NCBI RefSeq assembly: GCF_024721155.1
Contig: NZ_JAHVAP010000002.1
Span: 186,001-250,000, forward strand
Origin: Mucilaginibacter phenanthrenivorans
GTDB lineage: Bacteria; Bacteroidota; Bacteroidia; Sphingobacteriales; Sphingobacteriaceae
Length of the DNA stretch: 64,000 bases
Direction: 5' to 3'
The number at the start of each line of letters is the position of its first letter. Position 1 is the stretch's first letter. This document shows, piece by piece, positions 27,442-35,736 of this stretch. The notes beneath the pieces were generated by a model, which was not told where the DNA came from, did no database searches, and worked only from the letters and a program-made list of their open reading frames with translations. The translations under genes and the position numbers were made by a program.

Positions 27442-28002
27442 ATGAACCACAAAATCATATTAGCATCCAAATCACCACGTCGGCAAGAATTGTTGCGGCT
27501 GATGGATCTTGAATTCAGGATTGTGCTGAAGGATGTGGATGAATCATACCCGGATAATTTAACGCCGGAAGAGGTGGCGGTTTACATCGCCACGAAAAAA
27601 GCAGAAGCATTTGACGAGGCAATTACAGATGAGATCGTACTCACAGCAGATACTATTGTTTGCATCGACGACCTGATTTTGGGTAAACCTGAAAATGCAG
27701 ATCATGCTATAGAGATGCTGCGGCTGCTTTCGGGCAGAATGCATAGGGTGATAACCGGCGTTTGCTTGTTGTACAAACACCAGTATCATAGCTTTTACGA
27801 TGTTTCTGAAGTATACTTCGGGAAGCTTTCTGATGAAGAGATCAGTAGCTACGTTAATAAATACCAGCCTTTTGACAAAGCCGGTTCATATGGCATCCAG
27901 GAAAGAATCGGACTGATTGGCATTGAAAGAATAAATGGCTCATATACCAACGTGGTTGGCCTGCCGACTGAAAAGCTTTACAGAGCTTTGGAAAAACTAT
28001 AA
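27442..28002 (+). CDS. maf: Maf-like nucleoside triphosphate pyrophosphatase
   Basis: The 186-residue protein has the Maf N-terminal motif SKSPRRQELL, the metal-site glutamates and LTADTIVCIDDLILGKP, and PFDKAGSYGIQ. Maf proteins hydrolyse dTTP, UTP or modified pyrimidine nucleotides to the monophosphate, sanitising pools. The ATG lies within the tail of the preceding hairpin repeat. The family is clear; preference among dTTP/UTP is not decided here. Confidence 0.92.
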   Translation: MNHKIILASKSPRRQELLRLMDLEFRIVLKDVDESYPDNLTPEEVAVYIATKKAEAFDEAITDEIVLTADTIVCIDDLILGKPENADHAIEMLRLLSGRMHRVITGVCLLYKHQYHSFYDVSEVYFGKLSDEEISSYVNKYQPFDKAGSYGIQERIGLIGIERINGSYTNVVGLPTEKLYRALEKL

Positions 28003-28004
28003 AC

Positions 28005-28170
28005 GCTACCGCGGGTTTAGCAAAGCGTTACCCGTGGTGCGGCATATGGTAAGCTTTCAGCTTACCTAAATTTCAGATCAATTTTTGTTAGTTACAAAAT
28101 AGCATTGGCTAAGCTGAAAGCTTAGCCAATGCTATACCACGAGTTACGCTGCAGCTAAACTCGCGGCAGC
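28005..28170. mobile_element. MITE-like element with about 60-bp terminal inverted repeats
   Basis: The left arm from 28005 (gctaccgcgggtttagc, gcgttacccgtggtgcggc, ggtaagctttcagcttacc) pairs with the right arm to 28170 (ttggctaagctgaaagctt, accacgagttacgctgcag, ctaaactcgcggcagc), with substitutions. Each arm also has its own inner hairpin (28048-28066 and 28105-28129). No gene fits inside. It separates the convergent maf and M1 peptidase genes. Confidence 0.8.
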
Positions 28171-28177
28171 AAATCTT

Positions 28178-30178
28178 TTATTTAATTGTAACAGTATTAT
28201 TCTTCCTGTTAATATCGGGCAGTGCATTATCTGGATCAACCGTTACGCTTTCCACTTCGGTAGTGGTTGGGATGGTAAAAGTGATCGCTTTGTTTTGCAG
28301 CCAGGTTTCAACTGGGAAATAGGTGCGTTGTTTGGTTCCGTCCTTTAACTTCACTTCAACAGTAAACGGCATGGCCATTTGCTGTTTGTTGGCAACAGTG
28401 ATCTGTACGCCGTTCTTAGGATCTTTGTTAGCATATTTCGCATCTATCAGATCAAGATCAAGCGACCAGTTATTATAGAACCAGCCTTTCCAAAACCATG
28501 ATAAGTCCTCACCACCGCCACTATCCATCGATCTGAAAAAGTCATCAGGCTGTGGATGCTTGTAGGCCCACTTGGCAATATAATTTTTAAATGCATAGTC
28601 AAACCGGTTTTTCCCAAGGATCTGCTCGCGCAGCAAAATCATGCCAAACGCTGGTTTGAAATATACCAGGGGGTGCCTGTATTTTTCAGGAACCGCGTCG
28701 GCCGCAGTCATAATAATAGGGGCATCCGGGTCCTGGATTATCGGGACTATCTCGTCCGCCGGATTACCGCCGCCGGGTGCATACTCCCCGTCACGCTTGG
28801 GAGCAAATTCACCATGATTAATTTCATCGGATGCATAAACGTCAATAAAGGTATTAAATCCTTCATCCATCCAGCCAAAACGGCGTTCGTCGCTGCCTAC
28901 TATCATTGGGAACCAATTGTGGCCAATCTCGTGCGCAGTTATCCAAAACAGTTCGCTGCCCTTATCGGTAATGCCGTCGAATATGATGCCCGGGTATTCC
29001 ATGCCTCCGGCTATACCAGCCTCGTTAACAGCACAAGGGTAGGGGTAAACAAACCATTTTTCAGAAAAGTATTCAATAGATTTTTTTAAATATTCGGTTG
29101 CACGGTCCCACTTTCCGGTACCTGCACTTTCAACCGGGTAAACAGACATAGCCAGCGATTTTTTGCCGCCCGGCAGGTTAACCCTTGCCGCATCCCACAC
29201 GTAAGCTTTTGAAGCGCCAAGGGCAACGTCGCGCGTATTCAGCATTTTGAAGTGCCAGGTTAGGTTAGCCTTGCCTGTTGGACGGGAAGCTGCGCTGGTT
29301 ACTTCGTTTACGTCCCTTATCATGATGGTTTTATCGCTGTTGCGGGCAGTATTCAGCCTGCTTACCTGTTGCGCCGTAAGCACTTCTGTTGGATTCAGCA
29401 ATTCGCCTGATCCGGCTAAAATCATATCTGCAGGTGCAGTTACTTTATAATCGATGTCGCCATACTCTAAATAAAATTCGCCGCTGCCCAAAAATGGCAG
29501 GGTATCCCAGCCGCGGGTGTCGTCATAAACGCACATGCGTGGAAACCATTGGGCAATTTCATAGATCTTGCCATTTTTGGTATCCACGTAATCTGTACGA
29601 CCGCCAAAATTGCCTGGAATGGTGTATTTGTATTTTATAATGAAGTTTAAAACGCCACCATTAGCGGTTATAGCTTTTGGTAAACGGATCTGCATCCGGG
29701 TATCAGTAACCACAAAATCTGCTTTAGTGCTTACCGTTCCGTTTGTAACAGTAATCGATTCGATATCATAACCAGTAGTATGCTGGTTCGGGCCGGGAGC
29801 AAAGCCGGTGGCAAAATTAGAACGGGCCTCTTTTTTGTAAGTATTCTGATCCAGTTGCAGCCATAAGTACTGCAAAGCATCGGGACTATTGTTTATATAG
29901 CTAACTTTTTCGATAGCGGTTAATGTTTTGGCGGTGGTATCAATTGCTGCGTCAATGGTATAGTTTACCCGGTTTTGCCAGTATTTAGGGCCTGGTTCGC
30001 CATTGGCAGAATGAAATTCATTGCCCTTTTCGCTATAAAAAAGCGGCGAGAATAATTCAGAAGGCTGATAGCTGGTTGTGATGGTGTCGTTGGTGTTATT
30101 TCCCCGGCGACGGCGTTGGGCCTGCGATGAAATAACTAAAAGCAAAAGAACGGCGGTGCCGATGAGTTTCAGTTTCAT
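28178..30178 (-). CDS. Secreted M1 family metallopeptidase
   Basis: The 666-residue protein has a signal peptide (cleavage near SSQAQRR). The zinc site is HEIGH (His416, Glu417, His420) with the third ligand Glu439 in DEGFNTF, exactly 18 residues on, and GGMEYPG is the GxMEN-type exopeptidase loop. It is an aminopeptidase-like gluzincin in the periplasm or outer membrane. The N-terminal part is the M1 saddle domain and the C-terminal part has a beta-sandwich tail. It is monocistronic. Confidence 0.92.
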   Translation of the reverse strand: MKLKLIGTAVLLLLVISSQAQRRRRGNNTNDTITTSYQPSELFSPLFYSEKGNEFHSANGEPGPKYWQNRVNYTIDAAIDTTAKTLTAIEKVSYINNSPDALQYLWLQLDQNTYKKEARSNFATGFAPGPNQHTTGYDIESITVTNGTVSTKADFVVTDTRMQIRLPKAITANGGVLNFIIKYKYTIPGNFGGRTDYVDTKNGKIYEIAQWFPRMCVYDDTRGWDTLPFLGSGEFYLEYGDIDYKVTAPADMILAGSGELLNPTEVLTAQQVSRLNTARNSDKTIMIRDVNEVTSAASRPTGKANLTWHFKMLNTRDVALGASKAYVWDAARVNLPGGKKSLAMSVYPVESAGTGKWDRATEYLKKSIEYFSEKWFVYPYPCAVNEAGIAGGMEYPGIIFDGITDKGSELFWITAHEIGHNWFPMIVGSDERRFGWMDEGFNTFIDVYASDEINHGEFAPKRDGEYAPGGGNPADEIVPIIQDPDAPIIMTAADAVPEKYRHPLVYFKPAFGMILLREQILGKNRFDYAFKNYIAKWAYKHPQPDDFFRSMDSGGGEDLSWFWKGWFYNNWSLDLDLIDAKYANKDPKNGVQITVANKQQMAMPFTVEVKLKDGTKQRTYFPVETWLQNKAITFTIPTTTEVESVTVDPDNALPDINRKNNTVTIK

Positions 30179-30317
30179 GGAATGTCAGTTATGGATGCAA
30201 TATACAAATGATGGCGATAAGTTCCCATTTGCTTTATTAAAGATGAGCAGGAATTATTTTTTTTAATTGGTTTATGGAAAAACGTGTTGTGGTGCATCAT
30301 TAATAAAAATCATTATT

Positions 30318-31067
30318 ATGACGTCAATAACAAACATCCACATTCCTGAGCCTTGCCATCAGCAATGGCAGCAAATGACACCAGCAGATAATGGCCGCCA
30401 CTGTGAGCAATGCTGTAAAACGGTTGTCGATTTTACAAAAATGAGCAATAATGAAATTATTAGCCATCTTTCAACTAATAGGCATGTTTGCGGCAGGATT
30501 GGAGAGCAGCAGGTAAACAGTATCAATATGCAGTTGGTTAGCCGGCAACCTCAAAATAAAGGCGGCTGGGTTAAGTGGATGATGGCAGCCGCGTTATTTG
30601 CCAGTACTGCTTATAGCCGTGCAAATGCACAAAGCGCAACCCATGCTATTGAACAAACCGCTAACAGTAATACGCAAGGGGGAAGCTTTCGTTTAGTAGG
30701 TAAAGTAGCTTTCCCCGATTCAGCCAGATATCAAATCATCACCGGAAGGGTAACTGACAATAATAACAAACCTATCATTGGTGCAACAATAAAAACAGAT
30801 CATGGAAACGCAGCCGCACAAACCAATGTTGACGGAAATTTCCGGTTACGGGTGCCATTATCAACTAAGAGGCTCACCATTAGTTTTTTAGGCTTTGAAA
30901 GTACGGTTGTAGAGTTGAAAAAAGCTGGTGAGGTTTTAAAAGTGAAATTGAAGGAAAATACGATAATGCTTGGAGGATTAGGGGTTACCAGATCAACTTT
31001 ACTCAAGCGGCTGTATGTCCGGTATGTACCGAATTCAGTTCGGGGAATATTTATTCGCGAAGCATGA
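30318..31067 (+). CDS. HCxxCCK-domain / CarboxypepD_reg-like transmembrane protein, copy 1
   Basis: From ATG 30318 the product is 249 residues. The N-terminus (about 8-70) has a cysteine-rich segment: EPCHQQW, GRHCEQCCKTVVDF, an EIISHL helix and HVCGRIG. One hydrophobic helix follows (about 90-107), then a CarboxypepD_reg-like beta-sandwich (about 148-225; ITGRVTDNNNKPIIGATI). Topology suggests a cytoplasmic, possibly metal-binding head and a periplasmic domain. The function is unknown. Its ATGA stop overlaps the start of a close paralogue. Confidence 0.75.
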   Translation: MTSITNIHIPEPCHQQWQQMTPADNGRHCEQCCKTVVDFTKMSNNEIISHLSTNRHVCGRIGEQQVNSINMQLVSRQPQNKGGWVKWMMAAALFASTAYSRANAQSATHAIEQTANSNTQGGSFRLVGKVAFPDSARYQIITGRVTDNNNKPIIGATIKTDHGNAAAQTNVDGNFRLRVPLSTKRLTISFLGFESTVVELKKAGEVLKVKLKENTIMLGGLGVTRSTLLKRLYVRYVPNSVRGIFIREA

Positions 31068-31867
31068 TCAGGATAAGAAAGATTACGATTCCTGAGCGAT
31101 GTAATCAGCAGTGGGCGCAAATGACAACTGCCGACAATGGCCGCCATTGTGAGCAATGTTGTAAAACTGTTGTCGATTTTGCAGCAATGACGGATGCTCA
31201 ATTAATTTCATACCTCGTTTCCCACAATAATGTTTGCGGCAGGCTTAGCGGACCACAGCTGAGCCGGGTTAATTTACAATTGAACGGGCAGGATGCAAAA
31301 CCCAAAACCGGCTGGAAAAAGTGGGTAATAACCACGGTTTTATTAGGATCAACGGTATTTTATAAAGTACACGGGCAAACCGCCCCCGGTACACCAAAGT
31401 CTGAACAAAGCATACCGGAGAGTTACCCTGCCAGTGTGAATATAGGAAAGGGTGTTGCTCACAAAGGCTCTGAAAGGATAATCACAGGCCGGATTGTTGA
31501 CGATGCCTGTATGCCGTTGCGTGGAGCAACCGTGAAGGTTGTGGGGACTAATATAGTTCTCCCATCCGACACGAACGGCAGGTTTAAGTTTCATGCCCCA
31601 ATTGCAGCCAAACTACTCACTGTAAGCTTTGTCGGTTTTGAAACGGAAACCATAGATATAGATAGTATACAAAATGGTGTTCACGAAGTGAAATTGACGC
31701 CGCAAGTCCTGTCAATGAACGGCGTAGTGGTAGTGCCGGGGTACTATGCCCAGCGCCGTACCGAATTGGTGGGCGCCATATCTGTGGTGATAACAAAAAA
31801 ACACTGCTGGTTGTGGCGCATGTATTACAAATATATCAGGACGCCAATCCATAATATATTTTATTAA
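31064..31867 (+). CDS. HCxxCCK-domain / CarboxypepD_reg-like transmembrane protein, copy 2
   Basis: The 267-residue paralogue of the preceding gene starts within its stop (ATGA, 4-base overlap). It repeats the layout: CNQQWAQMTTADNGRHCEQC, VCGRLSG, a membrane helix (about 88-104) and a CarboxypepD_reg-like domain (IITGRIVDDACMPLRGATVK). The N-terminal 70 residues are most similar between the copies; the linkers differ. Tandem duplication and translational coupling suggest a hetero-oligomer or subfunctionalised pair. The C-terminal tail is unusually aromatic and basic (HCWLWRMYYKYIR). Confidence 0.75.
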   Translation: MIRIRKITIPERCNQQWAQMTTADNGRHCEQCCKTVVDFAAMTDAQLISYLVSHNNVCGRLSGPQLSRVNLQLNGQDAKPKTGWKKWVITTVLLGSTVFYKVHGQTAPGTPKSEQSIPESYPASVNIGKGVAHKGSERIITGRIVDDACMPLRGATVKVVGTNIVLPSDTNGRFKFHAPIAAKLLTVSFVGFETETIDIDSIQNGVHEVKLTPQVLSMNGVVVVPGYYAQRRTELVGAISVVITKKHCWLWRMYYKYIRTPIHNIFY

Positions 31868-31871
31868 TTTT

Positions 31872-31970
31872 TTAAGATATCCCTATCATTTCCATCAATA
31901 CCTCCTCCTTTAGCGAGCTTGCCAACATGCCAATTTCATCAACCCAGGGTTTTTGATAATAACGGTAATT
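31872..31970 (-). pseudogene. Fragment resembling the 3' end of a ppx/gppA-type gene
   Basis: On the minus strand a 32-codon remnant ends in TAA at 31872-31874 and reads MLASSLKEEVLMEMIGIS at its C-terminus, close to the STNSLKEGVLVEMQG end of the intact Ppx/GppA gene at 34706-35632. At DNA level about 34 of 45 aligned bases agree, in the same orientation. An in-frame stop lies immediately upstream of the remnant. The two similar 3' ends flank the Lgt-like/radical SAM cassette. A chance match is possible because the stretch is short. Confidence 0.4.
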
Positions 31971-31991
31971 TCATCTCTACCAAAAGGTCCG

Positions 31992-31999
31992 TATCTTTC
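31992..31999 (+). promoter_or_regulatory. Candidate -7 element for the Lgt-like/radical SAM cassette
   Basis: TATCTTTC differs from TAnnTTTG at the last base and lies 13 bases before the chosen GTG start at 32013. It supports that start over the upstream TTG, which would place the promoter inside the gene. Confidence 0.4.
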
Positions 32000-32012
32000 A
32001 AAAAAAATCGCG

Positions 32013-32762
32013 GTGCATTTTCCTGTAAACATCCCTTTAGGCAAATCTTACATCCCTGTCCATTTCATTTGTGAAACGCTGGCATATTTCGTAGGATACC
32101 GGTATTATGCTTATTTAAGAAGGCACAGCCATGATGCCATTAGTTCTGAAAATCGCTTACTCATATTTATTGGCGCTGCATTGGGGGCGTTAATTGGATC
32201 GCATTTAATAGGTGTATTTGAGAATCCCTTGTTGCTGCCCCATTTTAATTTAATGTATTTGATGGGTAACAAAACCATCGTCGGCGGAATGCTCGGTGGA
32301 CTAATAGGAGTTGAACTAACAAAAAAATTGATCGGCGTAACCGTATCGTCCGGCGATATGATGGTTTACCCGCTTATACTGGCCATGATAATTGGCCGCA
32401 CCGGTTGTTTTCTCGCCGGGCTTGAAGATGGTACTTATGGCATTGCATCTAACCTGCCATGGGCGATTGATTTTGGCGATGGTGTTCGCAGGCATCCCAC
32501 AAACTTATACGAGATCGTATTTTGGTTATTGTTATGGGTTAGTTTGAAGGTTGTTGAGAAAAAACACCAGTTTACTGATGGCTCGAAATTTAAGATTTTT
32601 CTTTCGTCGTACCTCCTTTTTCGTTTTATGGTTGAATTTATAAAGCCTGATTACTTTTTTAGTTTTGGCTTATCGGTAATTCAATTAGTTTGTATTGCCG
32701 GGATTTTGTATTATTATAAAGTATTTCTCTATCCCACAAAATTAATAACCCAACATGCCTGA
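32013..32762 (+). CDS. Lgt-like (prolipoprotein diacylglyceryl transferase fold) membrane protein
   Basis: The GTG at 32013 starts a 249-residue protein whose N-terminus (HFPVNIPLGKSYIPVHF, then LAYFVGYRYY) aligns with E. coli Lgt. It is polytopic with about seven helices. By manual alignment Arg129 (GRTGCF) corresponds to Lgt Arg143, RHPTNLYE is kept, and Arg204/Glu208 (FRFMVEF) match Arg239/Glu243. But Cys132 replaces the essential Asn146, and Leu94 stands where His103 is expected (GGMLGG for FHGG). So it has the phosphatidylglycerol-binding fold but probably not classical Lgt activity. It overlaps the radical SAM gene by 8 bases. Confidence 0.8.
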   Translation: MHFPVNIPLGKSYIPVHFICETLAYFVGYRYYAYLRRHSHDAISSENRLLIFIGAALGALIGSHLIGVFENPLLLPHFNLMYLMGNKTIVGGMLGGLIGVELTKKLIGVTVSSGDMMVYPLILAMIIGRTGCFLAGLEDGTYGIASNLPWAIDFGDGVRRHPTNLYEIVFWLLLWVSLKVVEKKHQFTDGSKFKIFLSSYLLFRFMVEFIKPDYFFSFGLSVIQLVCIAGILYYYKVFLYPTKLITQHA

Positions 32763-34152
32763 ACGCCCTTATATATACTACGATTTTACCTTAAGTATTT
32801 GTTCAACCTGCTTGCGGCGGGTGGATGCAAAGATTGTTTTTGAGGACGATAAGGTTTATATGCTGAAAAACTGCAGGCAGCATGGCTTCGAAAAGGTTTT
32901 AATTGCTACGGATATTGAGTATTACAAAAACTGCCGCAATTATGCCAAGCGCAGCGAAATGCCACTAAAGTTTAATTCAAAAACTCACTTTGGTTGTCCT
33001 TATGATTGTGGCCTGTGCCAGGATCATGAGCAGCATTCATGCCTTACCGTTTTAGAAGTTACGGACCGGTGTAATTTAAGCTGCCCAACGTGCTATGCCA
33101 TGTCGTCGCCCACGTATGGCAGGCACCGTACATTGGTAGAAATTGAGCAAATGCTGGATGTGATTGTTGAGAATGAGGGTCAGCCAGATGTCGTGCAGAT
33201 CAGCGGAGGAGAGCCAACAGTACATCCCCAGTTTTTTGAGATTTTGGATATTGCCAAAACAAAGCCCATCAAGCATCTGATGCTGAATACCAATGGGATA
33301 AGGATTGCCAAAGATGAAGCATTTGTACAACGACTGGCAACTTATATGCCCGACTTTGAGATCTACTTGCAATTTGATTCCTTTGAAAAGGAGGCGCTTG
33401 AACAGCTTCGCGGCGAGGATTTAAGAGAGGTAAGGCGCAAAGCGATAGAAAATCTTAATAAATACAACCTGTCGACTACGCTGGTGGTCACTTTGCAGAA
33501 GGGTTTGAATACACATGAGATCGGTAAAATAATTGAATACGCGCTTCAGCAGCCATGTGTGCGGGGCGTTACGTTTCAACCAACGCAGCAGGCTGGGCGA
33601 TTGGAGAATTTCAACCCGGCTACTGATCGCTACACCTTAACAGAAGTGCGATCGGCCATATTGGAGCAGACTGATATTTTCAATAAGAACGACCTGATCC
33701 CGGTTCCGTGTAACCCCGATGCTTTGGTTATGGGTTACGCGTTAAAGTTGGGCGGCCAGGTTTTTCCCTTAACCCGGATGATTAACCCAGACGATCTGCT
33801 TGATAATTCAAAAAATACCATTGTTTATGAACAGGATGAAAAATTGAAAATGCACTTGCTTAATATGTTCAGTACCGGGAATTCTGTTGATAAGGCCGGG
33901 GAACATCTGAAATCAATTATGTGCTGTCTGCCCGAAATTGATGCGCCTAACCTGAGCTATGATAATTTATTCAGGGTGATAATTATGCAGTTTATTGATG
34001 CGCAGAATTTTGATGTGCGGGCGATAAAAAAATCATGCGTACATATTGTAAATAAGGACATGCAAATCATCCCGTTTGAAACTATGAATATTTTTTACCG
34101 GGATGACAAAATTGAATACCTGAACCAGCTGAGAAACGAAATACCCGTATAA
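32755..34152 (+). CDS. Radical SAM protein resembling the tetraether synthase (Tes/MJ0619) family
   Basis: The 465-residue protein has an N-terminal zinc/rubredoxin-like set (Cys16, Cys19, Cys40 with HG), then Cys81-x3-Cys85-x2-Cys88 (CPYDCGLC) and the radical SAM triad Cys106-x3-Cys110-x2-Cys113 (CNLSCPTC), followed by SGGEPTVHP. A C-terminal region with MCCLPEID, MQFIDAQNFD and SCVHIV recalls the third cluster region of Tes. Archaeal Tes joins lipid tails by C-C bonds; bacterial relatives are mostly uncharacterised. IPFE replaces the expected IPFC. Overlap with an Lgt-like gene upstream and two small membrane proteins downstream suggests a membrane lipid or lipoprotein substrate (inference). 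Confidence 0.78.
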   Translation: MPERPYIYYDFTLSICSTCLRRVDAKIVFEDDKVYMLKNCRQHGFEKVLIATDIEYYKNCRNYAKRSEMPLKFNSKTHFGCPYDCGLCQDHEQHSCLTVLEVTDRCNLSCPTCYAMSSPTYGRHRTLVEIEQMLDVIVENEGQPDVVQISGGEPTVHPQFFEILDIAKTKPIKHLMLNTNGIRIAKDEAFVQRLATYMPDFEIYLQFDSFEKEALEQLRGEDLREVRRKAIENLNKYNLSTTLVVTLQKGLNTHEIGKIIEYALQQPCVRGVTFQPTQQAGRLENFNPATDRYTLTEVRSAILEQTDIFNKNDLIPVPCNPDALVMGYALKLGGQVFPLTRMINPDDLLDNSKNTIVYEQDEKLKMHLLNMFSTGNSVDKAGEHLKSIMCCLPEIDAPNLSYDNLFRVIIMQFIDAQNFDVRAIKKSCVHIVNKDMQIIPFETMNIFYRDDKIEYLNQLRNEIPV

Positions 34153-34448
34153 TGGAAAATGACAATTTAAACCGAGATAACCCGTTTGCAAAGGGTGGAG
34201 AGCCAGGCAAAAAGCCTGCTAATGATATTACGATTGTTGGGTATAATATACTTGCGTTCGTTGTTTATACGCTCATTTTTAAGCTAATGGGTGAGGCCGG
34301 TCTTTTTTTCGAAGGAATAATTTTAGTGATACATGTTTCGGTATGCATTATTGTTGCGATAGCCGCCAGAAACTGGTTTTGGGTGCTAAGCGCTTTAATA
34401 GTTTTGATAATAGGCGTTTCTTCCTGTGCCTATCTTTTAACTTTATAG
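34152..34448 (+). CDS. Small membrane protein of the radical SAM cassette, paralogue A
   Basis: The ATG shares one base with the radical SAM stop. The 98-residue protein has a hydrophilic N-terminus of about 27 residues and about three helices. It is clearly related to the next gene product: NILAFVVYTLIFK, IHVSVCIIVAI, LSALIVL and IGVSSC match its counterpart. A conserved His-x3-Cys inside the membrane and a Ser-Ser-Cys near the end suggest a metal or thiol role. No known family is recognised. Confidence 0.72.
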   Translation: MENDNLNRDNPFAKGGEPGKKPANDITIVGYNILAFVVYTLIFKLMGEAGLFFEGIILVIHVSVCIIVAIAARNWFWVLSALIVLIIGVSSCAYLLTL

Positions 34449-34457
34449 AAAATTTGA

Positions 34458-34709
34458 ATGCCTGAAAACTCTCCAAATACAAAAATAATTGTTGTAGCAA
34501 TAAACCTGGCTATCCTTGTCGCCTATACAGTGTACTTTAAAACAAGCTCGACAGATTCACTCACTATTTTACTTGAAGCCATTGCAATTGGGATTCACTT
34601 TATCACTTGTTTATTGCTAGCAATTATTGTTTACCGCAAGGAATTTTTATTGAGCGCTTTGGTGATTTTGTTAATAGGATTTTCAAGTTGCTGGATTGTT
34701 TTTAGCTAG
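34458..34709 (+). CDS. Small membrane protein of the radical SAM cassette, paralogue B
   Basis: The 83-residue protein starts 9 bases after paralogue A and has three helices. It repeats A's pattern (NLAILVAYTVYFK, IHFITCLLLAI, LSALVILLIGFSSC) with the same His-x3-Cys and Ser-Ser-Cys, but lacks the hydrophilic N-terminal extension. Its last four bases overlap the 3' end of the convergent Ppx/GppA gene. It ends the cassette. Confidence 0.72.
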   Translation: MPENSPNTKIIVVAINLAILVAYTVYFKTSSTDSLTILLEAIAIGIHFITCLLLAIIVYRKEFLLSALVILLIGFSSCWIVFS

Positions 34710-35632
34710 CCCTGCATCTCAACCAATACTCCCTCCTTTAATGAGTTAGTGGACATAGCCACCTTTTCAATCCCAAGCCTGTCAATAATAAACCGGGTTA
34801 ATATGGAGGCTGTCACAATCATATCTACCCTTACAGGAATAATGTTGCTGTTCCCCAACCGTTGCTGATGAGATGACAGGATAATGCGTTCTATGAGTTT
34901 TAACAGTTCGGTTTTATTAAACTCGTAATGTCTGGTTTTTTTTAGGTCGAATTGGTTTCCCTTATCAGTTTCAATGATCGCCGCGTAGCTTTCAAATACG
35001 CCGGAGGAGCCAATTATATTTTCAATGGTGTAGTTTGCCGTGGCGGTAAACAAGTCGGTCAAGCAATCCTGTAAATAAAAATTCAGGGCGGTGATTGATT
35101 CGGGAGGGATAGGATCGTGCCTGTGGAAATTATCCATCAACCGCGCTGCACCAATTTCGAAGCTTTGCTTCCACTTTACCTGCTGATCATCACAAACAAT
35201 AAATTCAACACTACCGCCGCCAATATCTACTATCAAACTGTTTTGCGAAGATAGGCCACCGCCGGCACGGACGCCTTTATAAATGTAAGCTGCTTCCGCA
35301 TTGCCATCAATAATTTCAATGGCTATCCCGGTCTCCGCTTTAACCTTTTCAATAAACTCCTGTCCATTGGTCGCACTGCGCAGGGCAGATGTTGCTATCG
35401 CCCTAACCTGTTGCACATTATTATCCAGGATAAGCTGGTGGTATTGCTGCAGGCTTTTTATTCCCCTTTCAAACGCTGCAGGTTGGATATAGCCCTTGTT
35501 GATGCCGCCCTCGCCAAGCTTTACCGGGTCCTGTTCGTGAACTATTTCGGTATATCCATCGCCATTCTGCGCTGCTATCAGCAGGTGAAAGGTGTTGGTG
35601 CCAAGATCCATTACTGCTACAGGGTTGTTCAT
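34706..35632 (-). CDS. Ppx/GppA family phosphatase (exopolyphosphatase-like)
   Basis: The ATG at 35632 gives MNNPVAVMDLGTNTFHLLIA, the phosphate-1 loop of the ASKHA fold; a GTG two codons earlier is also in frame. The 308-residue protein has EIIDGNAEAAYIYKGVR and the second loop IVDIGGGSVEFIV, both typical. Such enzymes cleave polyphosphate or pppGpp. At about 310 residues it is the short form without the C-terminal HD-like domain of E. coli Ppx/GppA. Its 3' end resembles the remnant at 31872-31970. Confidence 0.9.
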   Translation of the reverse strand: MNNPVAVMDLGTNTFHLLIAAQNGDGYTEIVHEQDPVKLGEGGINKGYIQPAAFERGIKSLQQYHQLILDNNVQQVRAIATSALRSATNGQEFIEKVKAETGIAIEIIDGNAEAAYIYKGVRAGGGLSSQNSLIVDIGGGSVEFIVCDDQQVKWKQSFEIGAARLMDNFHRHDPIPPESITALNFYLQDCLTDLFTATANYTIENIIGSSGVFESYAAIIETDKGNQFDLKKTRHYEFNKTELLKLIERIILSSHQQRLGNSNIIPVRVDMIVTASILTRFIIDRLGIEKVAMSTNSLKEGVLVEMQG

Positions 35633-35736
35633 ATCCACTAATAAATGAAAAATCCCGGTAAAAGTTTAATTTTTTAAATATTTACCAATAGTTATTTACT
35701 TGCGTAGCATCACTGTGCTTTACTTTCTTTTTACAA

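Noticed and set aside
28556-29089. 177-codon plus-strand frame inside the M1 peptidase gene
   Set aside because: It is a shadow of the well-supported peptidase frame, which carries HEIGH and the third zinc ligand.
31953-32012. TTG 31953 as the start of the Lgt-like gene
   Set aside because: The Lgt alignment begins at HFPVNIP right after GTG 32013, and a -7-like box at 31992-31999 would lie inside the longer form.
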